DNA from: a virus | Strand: one strand, 5' to 3' | IMG/VR virus record: IMGVR_UViG_3300023184_000042 | Location: 1-64,000 of that record | DNA length: 64,000 bases | Shown here: piece by piece, positions 1 to 8,678 of the stretch | Position numbering within the stretch: position 1 is the first letter of the stretch | Layout: each line of letters starts with the position of its first letter | The notes under the pieces: model-generated | Database searches by the model: none | What the model saw: only the letters and a program-made list of their open reading frames with translations | Told to the model about the DNA's origin: nothing | Translations under genes and position numbers: made by a program

Positions 1-2
1 AT

Positions 3-1034
3 TATCTTTTGAAATTTGATCCTAGAGAAGGATATTTTCTAGAAAGGAAAGATGCTTTTATTCTCCCAAAGAAAATTTATGGAGATCAATCTATTATCAA
101 AAGATGGTTGACGTCTTGGAAAACAAACTCTTCAAAGAATTTAGGTATTCTTCTAGCAGGAGTAAAAGGTTCTGGAAAAACTATCACTGCACAGAAATTC
201 TGTATGGATTCTGAATTGCCAGTAATTATCATCAATGAAGTATTTCAAGGAAGTGATTTCATAGATTTTATCACTTCGCCTAAGTTAGGAGAGTGTATTA
301 TCTTTTTAGATGAGTTTGAAAAAATGTATTCTAAACAAGAACATCAACAAGAGTTGCTTTCTATCATGGATGGTAATTACTCTACCAAGTTGATTTTCCT
401 TTTAACTGTTAATGAAGATAGACTTAATGACTATTTGGTTAATAGATTGAATAGAATCAAATACTGTAAAACATATTATGATTTAGACGTTGACACTATC
501 AATTCAGTTATTGATGATATGTTAGTTAATAAAGATCACGCTCAGTCAATTCATACCTTTTTTGAAAAAGTCAATTTAAGAACATTTGATTTACTTGTTA
601 ATTTAATCAAGGAAATGAATTTGTTCAATGAAGATGCTTTGGAATGTGGTAGTCACTTGAATTTAAAGCCTCATAACAAAACTTATGAAGTTTATGAGAT
701 TTTTGGCGGAAAAGAATATCCTTGTTACTCGACTACCTTCTTCCCAGGATTGGAATGGTTAGACGTTGAAAGAAAATCTTTGGAGTATTTGCCTGAAAAT
801 AAGAAAAGGTACACTAATGAAACAGTTGCTGTGGAAATTGAAGACGATCCTTTAGCATATGAAATGGGAGATGAAGTTGAAGAAAGTGCTCCAGGAAGAA
901 CTTGGTCAGTAAGATTAGCTATTGCAGATTGTAAAGTTGTAAAGAATGGTAATATAATCTTAATTAAAGAACCTTCTTCAGGAATACAATTTAGATTGAG
1001 AGAACAAAAATTTAATTTTTCATTAGTATTTTAG
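3..1034 (+). CDS. AAA-family ATPase (5' end at or beyond the window edge)
   Basis: P-loop ATPase. Counted from the TTG at position 9, a Walker A motif GVKGSGKT lies near residues 51-58 and a Walker B CIIFLDEF near 95-103, followed by a sensor-like stretch LIFLLTVNED. This is a classical AAA ATPase core of about 150 residues. The C-terminal half (roughly 200-341) matches nothing I recognise. The reading frame is open to the window edge and the only in-frame early start is a TTG, so the true start is probably upstream and the entry is treated as partial. The next gene starts directly after its stop codon, which suggests one operon. The substrate is unknown; remodelling of DNA or protein complexes is the general family role. 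Confidence 0.75.
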   Translation, partial: YLLKFDPREGYFLERKDAFILPKKIYGDQSIIKRWLTSWKTNSSKNLGILLAGVKGSGKTITAQKFCMDSELPVIIINEVFQGSDFIDFITSPKLGECIIFLDEFEKMYSKQEHQQELLSIMDGNYSTKLIFLLTVNEDRLNDYLVNRLNRIKYCKTYYDLDVDTINSVIDDMLVNKDHAQSIHTFFEKVNLRTFDLLVNLIKEMNLFNEDALECGSHLNLKPHNKTYEVYEIFGGKEYPCYSTTFFPGLEWLDVERKSLEYLPENKKRYTNETVAVEIEDDPLAYEMGDEVEESAPGRTWSVRLAIADCKVVKNGNIILIKEPSSGIQFRLREQKFNFSLVF

Positions 1035-1277
1035 ATGAAAGAAAAAAAGAAAAATATTGATTTATATGACAGGAAAGCTGCTTTTACAGAATTAAAGCAG
1101 TTCTGTCATTTAGCCAAAGAACATGACTTTGTTGAAGTCACTGAATGGCATAATGGGGAAGGATTTGATATCAATGTAAGCAGTACTGTCGACAGTGTTA
1201 TGTCTGTTACCTATGGACAATTTAACGCAATTAAAACATTAATTAAAAAACTAGAAAAAAGATATGAGCAACTATAA
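1035..1277 (+). CDS. hypothetical protein (80 aa)
   Basis: Small soluble protein with no motif I recognise. A basic N-terminus (MKEKKK) is followed by a predicted helix and then a strand-rich centre. The ATG directly abuts the stop codon of the upstream ATPase and the 3' end overlaps the next gene by 14 bases, so it sits in a tightly coupled operon. Coding status rests on this packing and on open-frame length. Confidence 0.7.
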   Translation: MKEKKKNIDLYDRKAAFTELKQFCHLAKEHDFVEVTEWHNGEGFDINVSSTVDSVMSVTYGQFNAIKTLIKKLEKRYEQL

Positions 1278-2013
1278 ATTAATTAAAGAATATCCAGGTT
1301 CTCCAGAAGTAGGAACCATTGCAAAGGAATCAAGCCCGAAAGGTGGTAGCATTGCATATCAACTTCCAAATGGAGTTCAATATGTAGAGAGCTGTGCAAA
1401 TAATAATTTGTTTAAACAAAATATTGAAGCTCATCCTGAATTTTGGGAAAAACAACTCTTTGAAATTTTGCAATATGTACAAAAAGACAAACTTGCATTT
1501 ACTTCTAAAAGAAGAGGTGGTAAAGATCATGAAAAATATTGGAATATATTTTCAGTGAAACGTAACTCAGATGAAGAAGTATTTTGTATAGGTAATTCAA
1601 TTACAGGCGCTACTTATAATGATCCTAGAAAAATTGAAGGTATTATTTTAGATGGCGGAGGTGATATTTTATTTAATCAAGGTAAAGGTTACACTGAACT
1701 TGTTGATGCAAAAAAATGTAAACTACCTTTGTTTTTAACTGATGACGGTGTTGAAGTTTTTATTGGTGATATTATTTTTACGGTTCAAAGCAGTTTAAAT
1801 GATATTGATCAAATTATGGTATCATATTTTCGACCTGAAAATTATCCAACAATGAAAACATTTTCAACTAAAAAAGCAGCTGAAGATTACATCGTTAAAA
1901 ACAAATATGCACTTTCAATTGAAGACTTTTGGGAGGTATTTAATATGCCGACAAGTAACTTTAATAAAAGTGCTCATATGAAAAAATTAGTAAGAGAAAG
2001 ATTAGGACTATGA
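1264..2013 (+). CDS. hypothetical protein (249 aa)
   Basis: Unrecognised soluble protein of mixed alpha/beta composition without a signal peptide or membrane segment. It overlaps the preceding gene by 14 bases and its stop overlaps the next start as ATGA, so translation is probably coupled across the operon. No catalytic motif is apparent. It is flanked by an ATPase and a phosphoesterase, which gives no firm hint of its role. Confidence 0.75.
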   Translation: MSNYKLIKEYPGSPEVGTIAKESSPKGGSIAYQLPNGVQYVESCANNNLFKQNIEAHPEFWEKQLFEILQYVQKDKLAFTSKRRGGKDHEKYWNIFSVKRNSDEEVFCIGNSITGATYNDPRKIEGIILDGGGDILFNQGKGYTELVDAKKCKLPLFLTDDGVEVFIGDIIFTVQSSLNDIDQIMVSYFRPENYPTMKTFSTKKAAEDYIVKNKYALSIEDFWEVFNMPTSNFNKSAHMKKLVRERLGL

Positions 2014-2711
2014 AGATAACATTAATATCTGATACTCATACAAGACATCATGAAATAACAAATGACCTTCCAGGAGGAGATTTGCTTATTCATTCAGGTG
2101 ACATTATGAACTCAGGATACAATATAGAAGATATCAAATCATTTTGTAAATGGTTTGACTCGCTAGATCAATACACTCACAAAGTATTCATTGCTGGGAA
2201 TCATGATAAAATGTTTCAAGATGACCCAGAGAGAGCTATGGAAATAGTAAATTCATATAAAAACATTACTTATCTTCAAGACTCTTGGGTTGAGGTAGGA
2301 GATGATAATGAAAAATGTAAAATTTACGGGTCTCCATGGCAACCTTGGTTTTATGATTGGGCATTCAATCTTCAAAGAAACTCTATTGGATTAGCTTCTA
2401 AATGGGAAGCAATTCCAGAGGATACTGATATCGTTGTTACGCACGGACCGGCATACGGTATGTTAGATACAGTTATAAACCGCCAATATGACTATTTAGG
2501 TTGTGAGTTATTAAGAGAGCGATTAGATTTAATTCAACCTAAAATTCATACCTGTGGTCATATTCATTCAGGCAGAGGTTATCAAGAAAATGCTGGAACT
2601 CATTATTTCAATGCTTCAGTGTTAGATGAAAGATATGATTATGAATATAGACCTATTCATTTCGAATTTGATTTTAATTCAAATACTATTTCAGAAGAAA
2701 TAAATCTATAA
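2010..2711 (+). CDS. calcineurin-like metallophosphoesterase
   Basis: Predicted dinuclear metal phosphoesterase. The conserved blocks appear in order: ISDTH (D8, H10), SGD (D31), GNHD (N64, H65, D66), a histidine in VTHGP near residue 145, and CGHIHSG near 186. At 233 residues it is a normal length for a single-domain member. Such enzymes hydrolyse phosphomonoesters or phosphodiesters, including cyclic nucleotides or nucleic acid ends; the substrate cannot be read from the sequence. It starts on an ATGA overlap and its stop overlaps the next start. A second, different family member lies at 34859-35500. Confidence 0.88.
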   Translation: MKITLISDTHTRHHEITNDLPGGDLLIHSGDIMNSGYNIEDIKSFCKWFDSLDQYTHKVFIAGNHDKMFQDDPERAMEIVNSYKNITYLQDSWVEVGDDNEKCKIYGSPWQPWFYDWAFNLQRNSIGLASKWEAIPEDTDIVVTHGPAYGMLDTVINRQYDYLGCELLRERLDLIQPKIHTCGHIHSGRGYQENAGTHYFNASVLDERYDYEYRPIHFEFDFNSNTISEEINL

Positions 2712-3016
2712 TGAAGATAAAACAAAGAAAGATTTACAATGAATATAAAGATGCATCTAAAAAAGAAATCTGGGAGGGAGTTAGGGATAATTTTACTTTT
2801 GGATTTCTAGGTGCTACTTTAGTTGTATTCATTGCTACTCGCACAGATCTCGCAGTGCTAGCAGGATACATTTTATATTACATGTTCATGGGTAGAATTG
2901 TTAATAGACCTAAATATGTAACAGACCTCGGAAGAAAGATAGTATTTCCTATTCCGTCTGCTCTCGGAGCATTTGTAGGATATAAATTATCTTATATCTT
3001 GCTTCAATTAATTTAA
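2711..3016 (+). CDS. small membrane protein (101 aa)
   Basis: A charged N-terminal segment of about 25 residues is followed by two or three hydrophobic stretches (around residues 28-60 and 77-100), so it is predicted to be an inner-membrane protein. The start codon overlaps the stop of the phosphoesterase. No family recognised. It is the last gene before the late-type motif at 3036. Confidence 0.7.
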   Translation: MKIKQRKIYNEYKDASKKEIWEGVRDNFTFGFLGATLVVFIATRTDLAVLAGYILYYMFMGRIVNRPKYVTDLGRKIVFPIPSALGAFVGYKLSYILLQLI

Positions 3017-3035
3017 TGTGATTTATTTAAAATAC

Positions 3036-3049
3036 GATATTTATTTAAA
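3036..3049 (+). promoter_or_regulatory. candidate late promoter motif
   Basis: GATATTTATTTAAA lies 22 bases before the start of the 3072 gene. Variants of (A/G)ATATTTATwTTAAA recur just upstream of virion-type genes in this window. Its function is inferred from this placement only. Confidence 0.4.
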
Positions 3050-3071
3050 AATAATAATCTAATCATATCGT

Positions 3072-4109
3072 ATGAAATCAACTCAACTTAATATTTTACG
3101 AAACTTAATTCGTGAAGAGGTTAAGAAGTCTTTAGCAACCAAAGCTCCTATCAATGAAGCGTTTGCTTCTCCTATCTTAAGAAGACTTTTAGCTCAAAAA
3201 ACTTATAGAACAACTATCGCGCCAGCATTCCAAAAAATGGCTCAAATTGCTTTAGATAAAGTAACTGACGATTGTATTACTAAAATGGACCCGACATCTG
3301 CTTACAAAGAGCTTAAAAAAGCAGGAGGTAAAGTAGTTGTATTTTACGTTTCAGAAAAAGGTACTACTAACAGCTATGCAAAAGATGCATATTATCAAAA
3401 AGTTGCTCCAGGAACTGTGTTAGGGCTTGCATCCGGAGATAATAAATTCTTTGATGTAAATTACATTAGATATGGAGCTGACAATGGTAAACAAACTATG
3501 AGTGCTGGTAAAACAGGAGACTCTGTTGGTGTTCAAAAATCAGGTTCAGGATATGGCTCAACAGGATTATATAATGTTAAACGCGTAGCTGAAATAGCTG
3601 ACGTAGCTTATGTAATTGATTTAGAAAAATTAAAAGATAAAGGTTTAGGGACTTCAGCATTAGCTTCAAAAAGATTTAATCAAAAATTCGGAGCTATTGC
3701 ATTTAAATCAGATGCTCAATTCAAAAAAGAAAATTTAGCTAGATATAAAGAAGCTTTGCAAGGTAGAGCTGCTAAAGGAGATATTGATACTATGGTGTTA
3801 GAAGCTATTAATCAAGTAACTAAACAAATATCTGCAGCTGTAGCTGGTAAATCATTATCTCAATATGGAGATGTTCTTATTGGTAAAAGTCCAAAAGGTA
3901 GAGATGTAACTGCATCAGACGCTTCTAATGCTTTAAATAGATTGCTTCAAGACTTTGCTAGATACTCTTCTGCTAAAATAGAGTTAGAAAAATCTCAAGC
4001 TGGTGATGCTAATTATCGTTCTAGCTATTCAGAAACTAGAGTAAAAGAGTTTGCTTTGGATATTAAAAATCACTGTATCAAAATCAATAAATTAGATTAC
4101 GGCTGGTAA
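3072..4109 (+). CDS. putative head-packaged protein with capsid-targeting-like N-terminus (345 aa)
   Basis: The N-terminus MKSTQLNILRNLIREEVKKS is a predicted amphipathic helix of the same class as the MKKSELRxLIREE family downstream, and it ends at PINE|AF (residues 28-31), a plausible prohead-protease site. The remainder is a soluble alpha/beta protein with no recognised fold. The first gene after a candidate late motif, it opens the cargo-like cluster. The packaging role is inferred by analogy with T4 internal proteins; the coding call is firm. Confidence 0.72.
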   Translation: MKSTQLNILRNLIREEVKKSLATKAPINEAFASPILRRLLAQKTYRTTIAPAFQKMAQIALDKVTDDCITKMDPTSAYKELKKAGGKVVVFYVSEKGTTNSYAKDAYYQKVAPGTVLGLASGDNKFFDVNYIRYGADNGKQTMSAGKTGDSVGVQKSGSGYGSTGLYNVKRVAEIADVAYVIDLEKLKDKGLGTSALASKRFNQKFGAIAFKSDAQFKKENLARYKEALQGRAAKGDIDTMVLEAINQVTKQISAAVAGKSLSQYGDVLIGKSPKGRDVTASDASNALNRLLQDFARYSSAKIELEKSQAGDANYRSSYSETRVKEFALDIKNHCIKINKLDYGW

Positions 4110-4118
4110 TCATAACTA

Positions 4119-4451
4119 ATGAAAAGAACCATAAACGAACATCTTAAAGATATTATCAGACAGGAAATTAAAAGTGCCCTGTCTGAAAATAGAATGTCAA
4201 TAGGCAAAGGAGTGTATTCAATTCGTGTATTTTCTGATAGAAAGGGAATTGCATTGTCATTCTTACCTGACTCTAAAACTTTAGATATTCCAGTAAATAC
4301 TCAAGTAAATGATATTAATGAAGTACTTAATATAAAGTTAGGTCCTTTAGGAAAAGCTTTTTATTTTGAATCAGGTCATGAAGCAGCTGGAAGAATATAT
4401 AGATTAAACAATGACGAGTTCACTGATATAATAACTAAAATGCTATCTTGA
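4119..4451 (+). CDS. putative head-packaged small protein (110 aa)
   Basis: The N-terminus (MKRTINEHLKDIIRQEIKSA, ending ALSE|N) belongs to the long propeptide-like class of this cluster. The rest is a compact strand-rich domain of about 85 residues with no recognisable family. It lies 9 bases after the preceding gene. Predicted cargo by N-terminal motif and location; its activity is unknown. Confidence 0.65.
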   Translation: MKRTINEHLKDIIRQEIKSALSENRMSIGKGVYSIRVFSDRKGIALSFLPDSKTLDIPVNTQVNDINEVLNIKLGPLGKAFYFESGHEAAGRIYRLNNDEFTDIITKMLS

Positions 4452-4479
4452 TAAAGTGGAAGAGCAATCTAATGTGGGA

Positions 4480-4569
4480 ATGTACCTTCAAATAGGTATT
4501 TTCATTTTTGGAGTCATATTAATTGTGCTGGAATCACTTCCTAACAATAATAAAAAAAATAAACTATGA
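4480..4569 (+). CDS. tiny membrane protein (29 aa)
   Basis: The reading MYLQIGIFIFGVILIVLESL, followed by a polar tail NNNKKNKL, is one transmembrane helix with a positively charged end. Its stop codon overlaps the ATG of the next gene (ATGA), the usual junction in this phage, which is the main support. A GTG two codons upstream (4474) is an alternative start. No function can be assigned. Confidence 0.45.
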   Translation: MYLQIGIFIFGVILIVLESLPNNNKKNKL

Positions 4570-5093
4570 AAGTATCTGAATTAAGACAATTAATAAGAGA
4601 GCAAGTTAAGCAAATTCTTGCACAGCCTTTAAATGAAAATTTTGCAGTGACTATAAAAGATATTCACTTTGAAACCGATCCAGTTAAAGCTGAAACTCTT
4701 AAAAAAGCTTATGGTAAATCGACCGGAGAGTTATTTCCTTCTAAACAAATTGCCTCTGCAAATTATGCTTTAGCAAAATACAGAAAGCAAATTGGATATG
4801 ACAATGGTAAGTCAGGTACTGCGGGATCAACGGATGTATTCGTACCTCACTCGTCAATGGCAGCTTTTTCTACAGTAGGTAATGGCCCACATTCTAAACC
4901 TATGAAATGGAATCGAAAAGAATATGACAAATGGATTAAAGGAATGGCTGGTGACGGAGGAGCAAATAATGCTTACGATATGGCACAAAATGCTAAACAT
5001 GAACCAGGCTTAATTGATTGGGTAAAAAGAAATGTAGCAAATGGAGAGAACCCATTGGAAAGAATTCAATGGGATATTGAAGCTTATACATAA
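4566..5093 (+). CDS. putative head-packaged protein (175 aa)
   Basis: It begins MKVSELRQLIREQVKQILAQ and reaches a candidate cleavage site PLNE|NF at residue 24. The mature part (about 150 residues) is soluble, lysine-rich and unrecognised; it has conserved-looking glycine/asparagine-rich turns (GNGPHSKP, AGDGGANN). It ends the first subgroup of the cargo cluster and is followed directly by a strong terminator. Confidence 0.68.
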   Translation: MKVSELRQLIREQVKQILAQPLNENFAVTIKDIHFETDPVKAETLKKAYGKSTGELFPSKQIASANYALAKYRKQIGYDNGKSGTAGSTDVFVPHSSMAAFSTVGNGPHSKPMKWNRKEYDKWIKGMAGDGGANNAYDMAQNAKHEPGLIDWVKRNVANGENPLERIQWDIEAYT

Positions 5094-5099
5094 TATAAG

Positions 5100-5125
5100 A
5101 AAGCTAGGCATCAGTCTAGCTTTTC
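5100..5125 (+). terminator. rho-independent terminator
   Basis: An inverted repeat AAAGCTAG / CTAGCTTT with an 8-base loop, followed by TC-rich sequence, sits directly after the stop of the 4566 gene. Confidence 0.75.
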
Positions 5126-5144
5126 TACTGATTTATCCGTACTT

Positions 5145-5160
5145 GATATTTATTATTAAA
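5145..5160 (+). promoter_or_regulatory. candidate late promoter motif
   Basis: GATATTTATTATTAAA ends 10 bases before the start of the 5171 gene. It matches the recurring late-type motif but is very close to the start codon. Confidence 0.35.
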
Positions 5161-5170
5161 TAAAGTTTAC

Positions 5171-5833
5171 ATGGGCAAATTTGGAGAATACAAAGGACTA
5201 CAAATATTAGAAAGTCAGATTAGGTATGCTATGGATAATACCTCTTCTAATTCAGAGGCAGCTAAATGGCTTCACATTTCATTTTCTACATGGAAGAAAT
5301 ATGCATCTATGTATATTGACGAACCTACAGGAAAGACTTTGTTTGTATTACACAAAGAGACTGGGTTTGCAAAAAGATTAGTACTTCCACAAACAAGATA
5401 TAGAAGAAAGGCATCGGCTCCTTGGGCATTTCAGCCTACACCAATTCAAGAAGTGTTTGATAATAAACATCCTAAATACTCTCTGAATAGATTTAAAGAG
5501 CGTTTAATCAAAGAAGGTCATATAGAAGAAAGATGTTCGTGCTGTGGGTTTCAAGAACGAAGGGAACACGACTATGATATGCCTTTGAAAATGCATTGGA
5601 TAGACGGAAACAAAGCAAACTATGCTTTGTCTAATATTCAGCTGCTTTGCTTTAACTGTTACTTTCTTAATGTAGGAAATCCTTTCGGTGGAAAGGAAAG
5701 ACAATTTTACATAGATGAACACACAGGAGAACCTGTTCCTGTGCGTGGAGATAGAAAGTCTTTAAAAGAACAAATTATAAAGACTGGACCTCGATATTAT
5801 CGAGACAAGCTTGTTCCTCCTTCTTCTGAGTAA
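5171..5833 (+). CDS. HNH-type endonuclease with N-terminal helix-turn-helix-like segment
   Basis: A zinc-finger HNH fold is indicated by C122xxC125, the histidine of KMHWIDGNK (H142), N148/N155 in the N-rich core and C160xxC163. The N-terminal 22-50 segment (SEAAKWLHISFSTWKKY) looks like a DNA-binding helix-turn-helix as found in phage homing endonucleases. Length 220 residues. It is a likely free-standing mobile (homing-type) gene inserted between cargo genes and bounded by a terminator upstream. A second, unrelated HNH gene lies in the tRNA array at 39556. Confidence 0.8.
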   Translation: MGKFGEYKGLQILESQIRYAMDNTSSNSEAAKWLHISFSTWKKYASMYIDEPTGKTLFVLHKETGFAKRLVLPQTRYRRKASAPWAFQPTPIQEVFDNKHPKYSLNRFKERLIKEGHIEERCSCCGFQERREHDYDMPLKMHWIDGNKANYALSNIQLLCFNCYFLNVGNPFGGKERQFYIDEHTGEPVPVRGDRKSLKEQIIKTGPRYYRDKLVPPSSE

Positions 5834-5933
5834 GCAGAAACTCTTCATATTGTAAATATTCATCCCAAAATTGATTTGGATTTTCTTCTTCAAAGAATCC
5901 TATAGATTCTAAATAACGTTTAGTATAACTCAT
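5775..5933 (-). CDS. candidate small minus-strand protein (52 aa)
   Basis: The only plausible gene I find on the minus strand. It reads MSYTKRYLESIGFFEEENPN and continues acidic and aromatic to residue 52. It fills the 160-base gap after the HNH gene and overlaps its last 59 bases tail to tail. On its own strand, TATATTTA lies about 20 bases upstream of the ATG in an A-rich leader resembling other genes here, although a clear -33 box is missing. The amino-acid composition looks protein-like rather than random. Function unknown. Confidence 0.4.
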   Translation of the reverse strand: MSYTKRYLESIGFFEEENPNQFWDEYLQYEEFLLTQKKEEQACLDNIEVQSL

Positions 5934-5995
5934 AATTTCTTTATTTGTCTAAATATAAGTATTTCTTATGAATTGATAATTATTATAAAGAAATT

Positions 5996-6499
5996 ATGTC
6001 ATTATTAGACTCCTTAAAGAATTTAAGACCTGCAGAAAGATTCAAAGCCTTTTTGATAGTAGTCGTGCTATCATCAATCACTCCGCTAGCTACTATGTAT
6101 TTAAAAACTGATGATTGTAAAGGAATTTCAACTCAGTATGAAAGTTTAGTTGATAATCATACTAAACTAATGGAAACTAATAATAAAATAATTCAAGACA
6201 ATACTTCAAAAACAGAAGCTATTAGAAAATTAGATTCTATTTTAGTTACATTATCTCAGCAAGAAGCTGTAGTAGCAACTAAAGTAGAGCAAATACCAGT
6301 TAAACGACAAAGTCAAGTTGTAGTAAATGAAACTGGCTGTGGCGATAATGGAGAAGTTGTATTAGCTAAAAGTGTAATTGAAGAACCGGAACCTAGAATA
6401 TTAATTGTTAAATCAACAACAAAGACAGACTTAAATAAAACTCAAAAAGATTTAGTTAAATCTGCATTGAAAATAACAAAAGAATACAAAAATGATTAA
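5996..6499 (+). CDS. membrane-anchored coiled-coil protein (167 aa)
   Basis: One transmembrane helix lies near residues 18-36 (FLIVVVLSSITPLATMYL) after a short basic cytoplasmic end. A long predicted coiled coil from about 45 to 95 and a polar tail follow. This topology is compatible with an inner-membrane spanin or a scaffold, but no signature distinguishes these. The stop overlaps the next start by 8 bases. It has no propeptide-like N-terminus, unlike its downstream neighbours. Confidence 0.7.
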   Translation: MSLLDSLKNLRPAERFKAFLIVVVLSSITPLATMYLKTDDCKGISTQYESLVDNHTKLMETNNKIIQDNTSKTEAIRKLDSILVTLSQQEAVVATKVEQIPVKRQSQVVVNETGCGDNGEVVLAKSVIEEPEPRILIVKSTTKTDLNKTQKDLVKSALKITKEYKND

Positions 6500-7310
6500 A
6501 CTTAAAGATATATTAACAGAATTAAAGTCTATTGAAAATATAGATAAGGTTGATACTACTAAACCATATTCCATAATATGGAACAATGGAGATTTAGTTG
6601 CTATGTCTCCGGGTGCTATGCCTCCTATGTCTTTAGGTAAGATGTTTCCGATGATGGTTGAGCCTTCTAAGAAAATAGTTAAGCTGCAAGACTATGACGA
6701 TTGGTCTAGCTTCAAAGACATTTTGAAAATGCAACAAGCTGTTAAAGATATGCTTAAAGCTAAATTAATTGATATGACCTGGAAGGTTGATATTCCAATG
6801 TCTGATGTAAAAAAGAATATTGGTTCATTGAAAATTGCAGAGTTTTTAAAATACAATGCTACATTTTCAAACACGATAACAAAAGCATTTCACGGAACCA
6901 CTGATAAAGAATTAGCGTCTATTCAAAGGATAGGTATTACACCTCCGTCTAAAACAGATCAAGAAATTCTAAAATGGGATCAATTCTATGGAGAAGATTC
7001 AAAAGATAAAACATATTGGTCAATTGATTTTGATCGTGCTAAGTATTATGCGGAGCATGCTGTTGGATTATATGATAGAATGGGAATAAAAGCAAAGCCT
7101 ATTGTAATTGAAATAAACAATTGGCCAATGTCAATGACAACTGCAGACGATGACTTTCAGTCTAATATGAGTATGATTCAAATGTTAGCTGTAATGCAAC
7201 ATGGTAAGTTAGATAATACATCAGCTATTCAGTCAATCAGAATGACTTCGCAATTTGCTATTAAAGGAAGAGTACCAGCTTCTAAAATTATAAAAATACA
7301 TAAAGTATGA
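6492..7310 (+). CDS. putative packaged effector with ADP-ribosyltransferase-like domain (272 aa)
   Basis: Begins MIKLKDILTE|L, the short propeptide-like motif of this cluster. The C-terminal part carries AFHGTT (H134-G135-T136), then YWSIDFDRAKYYAEHA (about 165-180) and a strand IVIEINNW. This order (H-G-T, a Y/W-S strand, a helix starting with A) is typical of H-Y-E clade ADP-ribosyltransferase or RNA 2'-phosphotransferase-like folds. The methionine-rich segment at 37-56 is odd and unexplained. The target is unknown. The gene begins inside the preceding gene and ends on an ATGA overlap. The enzymatic call is from motif order only. Confidence 0.6.
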   Translation: MIKLKDILTELKSIENIDKVDTTKPYSIIWNNGDLVAMSPGAMPPMSLGKMFPMMVEPSKKIVKLQDYDDWSSFKDILKMQQAVKDMLKAKLIDMTWKVDIPMSDVKKNIGSLKIAEFLKYNATFSNTITKAFHGTTDKELASIQRIGITPPSKTDQEILKWDQFYGEDSKDKTYWSIDFDRAKYYAEHAVGLYDRMGIKAKPIVIEINNWPMSMTTADDDFQSNMSMIQMLAVMQHGKLDNTSAIQSIRMTSQFAIKGRVPASKIIKIHKV

Positions 7311-7891
7311 TAAAACTTAAAGATTTACTTTCTGAAGCTTGCTGGAAAGGATATAGACAATTCGGAATGAAAAAGAAAGGTAAGAGACAAGTACCTAATT
7401 GCGTTCCAGTAGAGGAAGAGATAGTGAATGAAATAGGTGATGGCTCGTCAGGGACTTATAAATGGGAATTTAAGCAGTATGGAGAGTCTTATCAAGATTC
7501 TGAATTTAGTTTTGTCACTGATTTAGATACTAAATATAATTTAGTGTTAAATAGCAAACAATGGGTAGATGCTGAATTAGATAATATTCCAGCAGTTGAA
7601 GTTGAATTTTTAGTACAAAACATAACTAGTATAGGTCGAGGATATTCTTCTAAAATAACAACTAACAAAGGAGAGCATTTAAAAGTAATGTCTACTATAG
7701 TTGATATATTAAAAGAATACATTAAAAAGAATCCAGCAGTAAAAGCTATTATGTATTCTCCTGCTAAGAAAGACAATGAAGAAGTATTTGGAACACAAAG
7801 AGATATGCTTTACAAAGCATTTATTAAGAAAGCTGTTCCTTCTGCTACATTTGTCAGAGAAGATGATTATACTATTGCTATAATAAAATAA
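7307..7891 (+). CDS. putative head-packaged protein with CWKGY...PNCVP segment (194 aa)
   Basis: The propeptide-like MIKLKDLLSE|A is followed at once by a basic segment CWKGYRQFGMKKKGKRQVPN ending NCVP, then an acidic stretch ending EIVNE|IG that could be a second processing site. I recall similar CWKGY...PNCVP segments in other large-phage proteins, always near N-termini, but know of no proven function. The remaining 150 residues form an alpha/beta domain I cannot name. ATGA coupling with the upstream gene. Confidence 0.65.
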   Translation: MIKLKDLLSEACWKGYRQFGMKKKGKRQVPNCVPVEEEIVNEIGDGSSGTYKWEFKQYGESYQDSEFSFVTDLDTKYNLVLNSKQWVDAELDNIPAVEVEFLVQNITSIGRGYSSKITTNKGEHLKVMSTIVDILKEYIKKNPAVKAIMYSPAKKDNEEVFGTQRDMLYKAFIKKAVPSATFVREDDYTIAIIK

Positions 7892-7892
7892 T

Positions 7893-8678
7893 ATGATTAA
7901 GTTAAAAGATTTATTAAACGAGTTAGACTTTGGTAAGTATCCATTTACAGACGTTACCTCATTGAAAAATTCTTGGACTCAAGAACATTTCAAACAATTA
8001 CTTGATCAATGGAAATTTGTTGAAGAACCTAATACCAAAGACGAAGCAAAATTTCTTAAAGCTTTAACTAGATATTTCAAAGACGCTAAAAATCCTATAT
8101 CTGTTTCAGACTTAAATCAATTGTTATCAATTAAATCTAAATTTCCAGGACTTTTAGATCCAGCATCAAGTACAATATATTCTAAACTTTACAGAGGTAC
8201 TTCAATTCCAATAAAAGATGTTTTGCGATACTCTTGGTCGAGTCCATCATGGGGTGTATATGAATGTAGTACTCCTATTACAATAAATTCTAAAACTACT
8301 AGAGGTTTTACTTCATTTTCAATATCTCAAAACACAGCTACTGAATTTGCTGTTGACGCTTGGCCAAATGGATTCGATGATAGTGAATATCAAGATGAAG
8401 CAGGGGCTTTAGAAGCTATTAATATGCATTTAGTTCCGGCAGTAGTATCTATAGATATTTCAGACCCTAATGCATTATTCAATCCAGAATTTTCTGAATT
8501 ATTTAACATTCACGGTAATGAAGGGGAAGTTTTATATATAGGCAATTCATATAAATCAATTAAAACAAAAATAGTAGCTTTAGATGATATTTTTTCATAT
8601 GTCAAACAATGGTCAAAAGGTAAATATGATGAACAATGGTTAGCTTTAGCTGAATATTTAAAAGTAAAATTAAAATGA
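7893..8678 (+). CDS. predicted mono-ADP-ribosyltransferase effector, head-packaged type (261 aa)
   Basis: All three blocks of an R-S-E ADP-ribosyltransferase are visible: the arginine of LYRGTS (R101), the STS-like GFTSFS (S141-S143) and the ExE turn HGNEGEVL (E210, E212). E212 would be catalytic and E210 the arginine-targeting residue. It begins MIKLKDLLNE|L, a propeptide-like motif with a possible prohead-protease site, as in T4 Alt, which is carried in the head and modifies host RNA polymerase. Residues 11-95 are helical and may bind a partner. A tandem paralogue follows at 8675. The target is not known. Confidence 0.8.
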   Translation: MIKLKDLLNELDFGKYPFTDVTSLKNSWTQEHFKQLLDQWKFVEEPNTKDEAKFLKALTRYFKDAKNPISVSDLNQLLSIKSKFPGLLDPASSTIYSKLYRGTSIPIKDVLRYSWSSPSWGVYECSTPITINSKTTRGFTSFSISQNTATEFAVDAWPNGFDDSEYQDEAGALEAINMHLVPAVVSIDISDPNALFNPEFSELFNIHGNEGEVLYIGNSYKSIKTKIVALDDIFSYVKQWSKGKYDEQWLALAEYLKVKLK

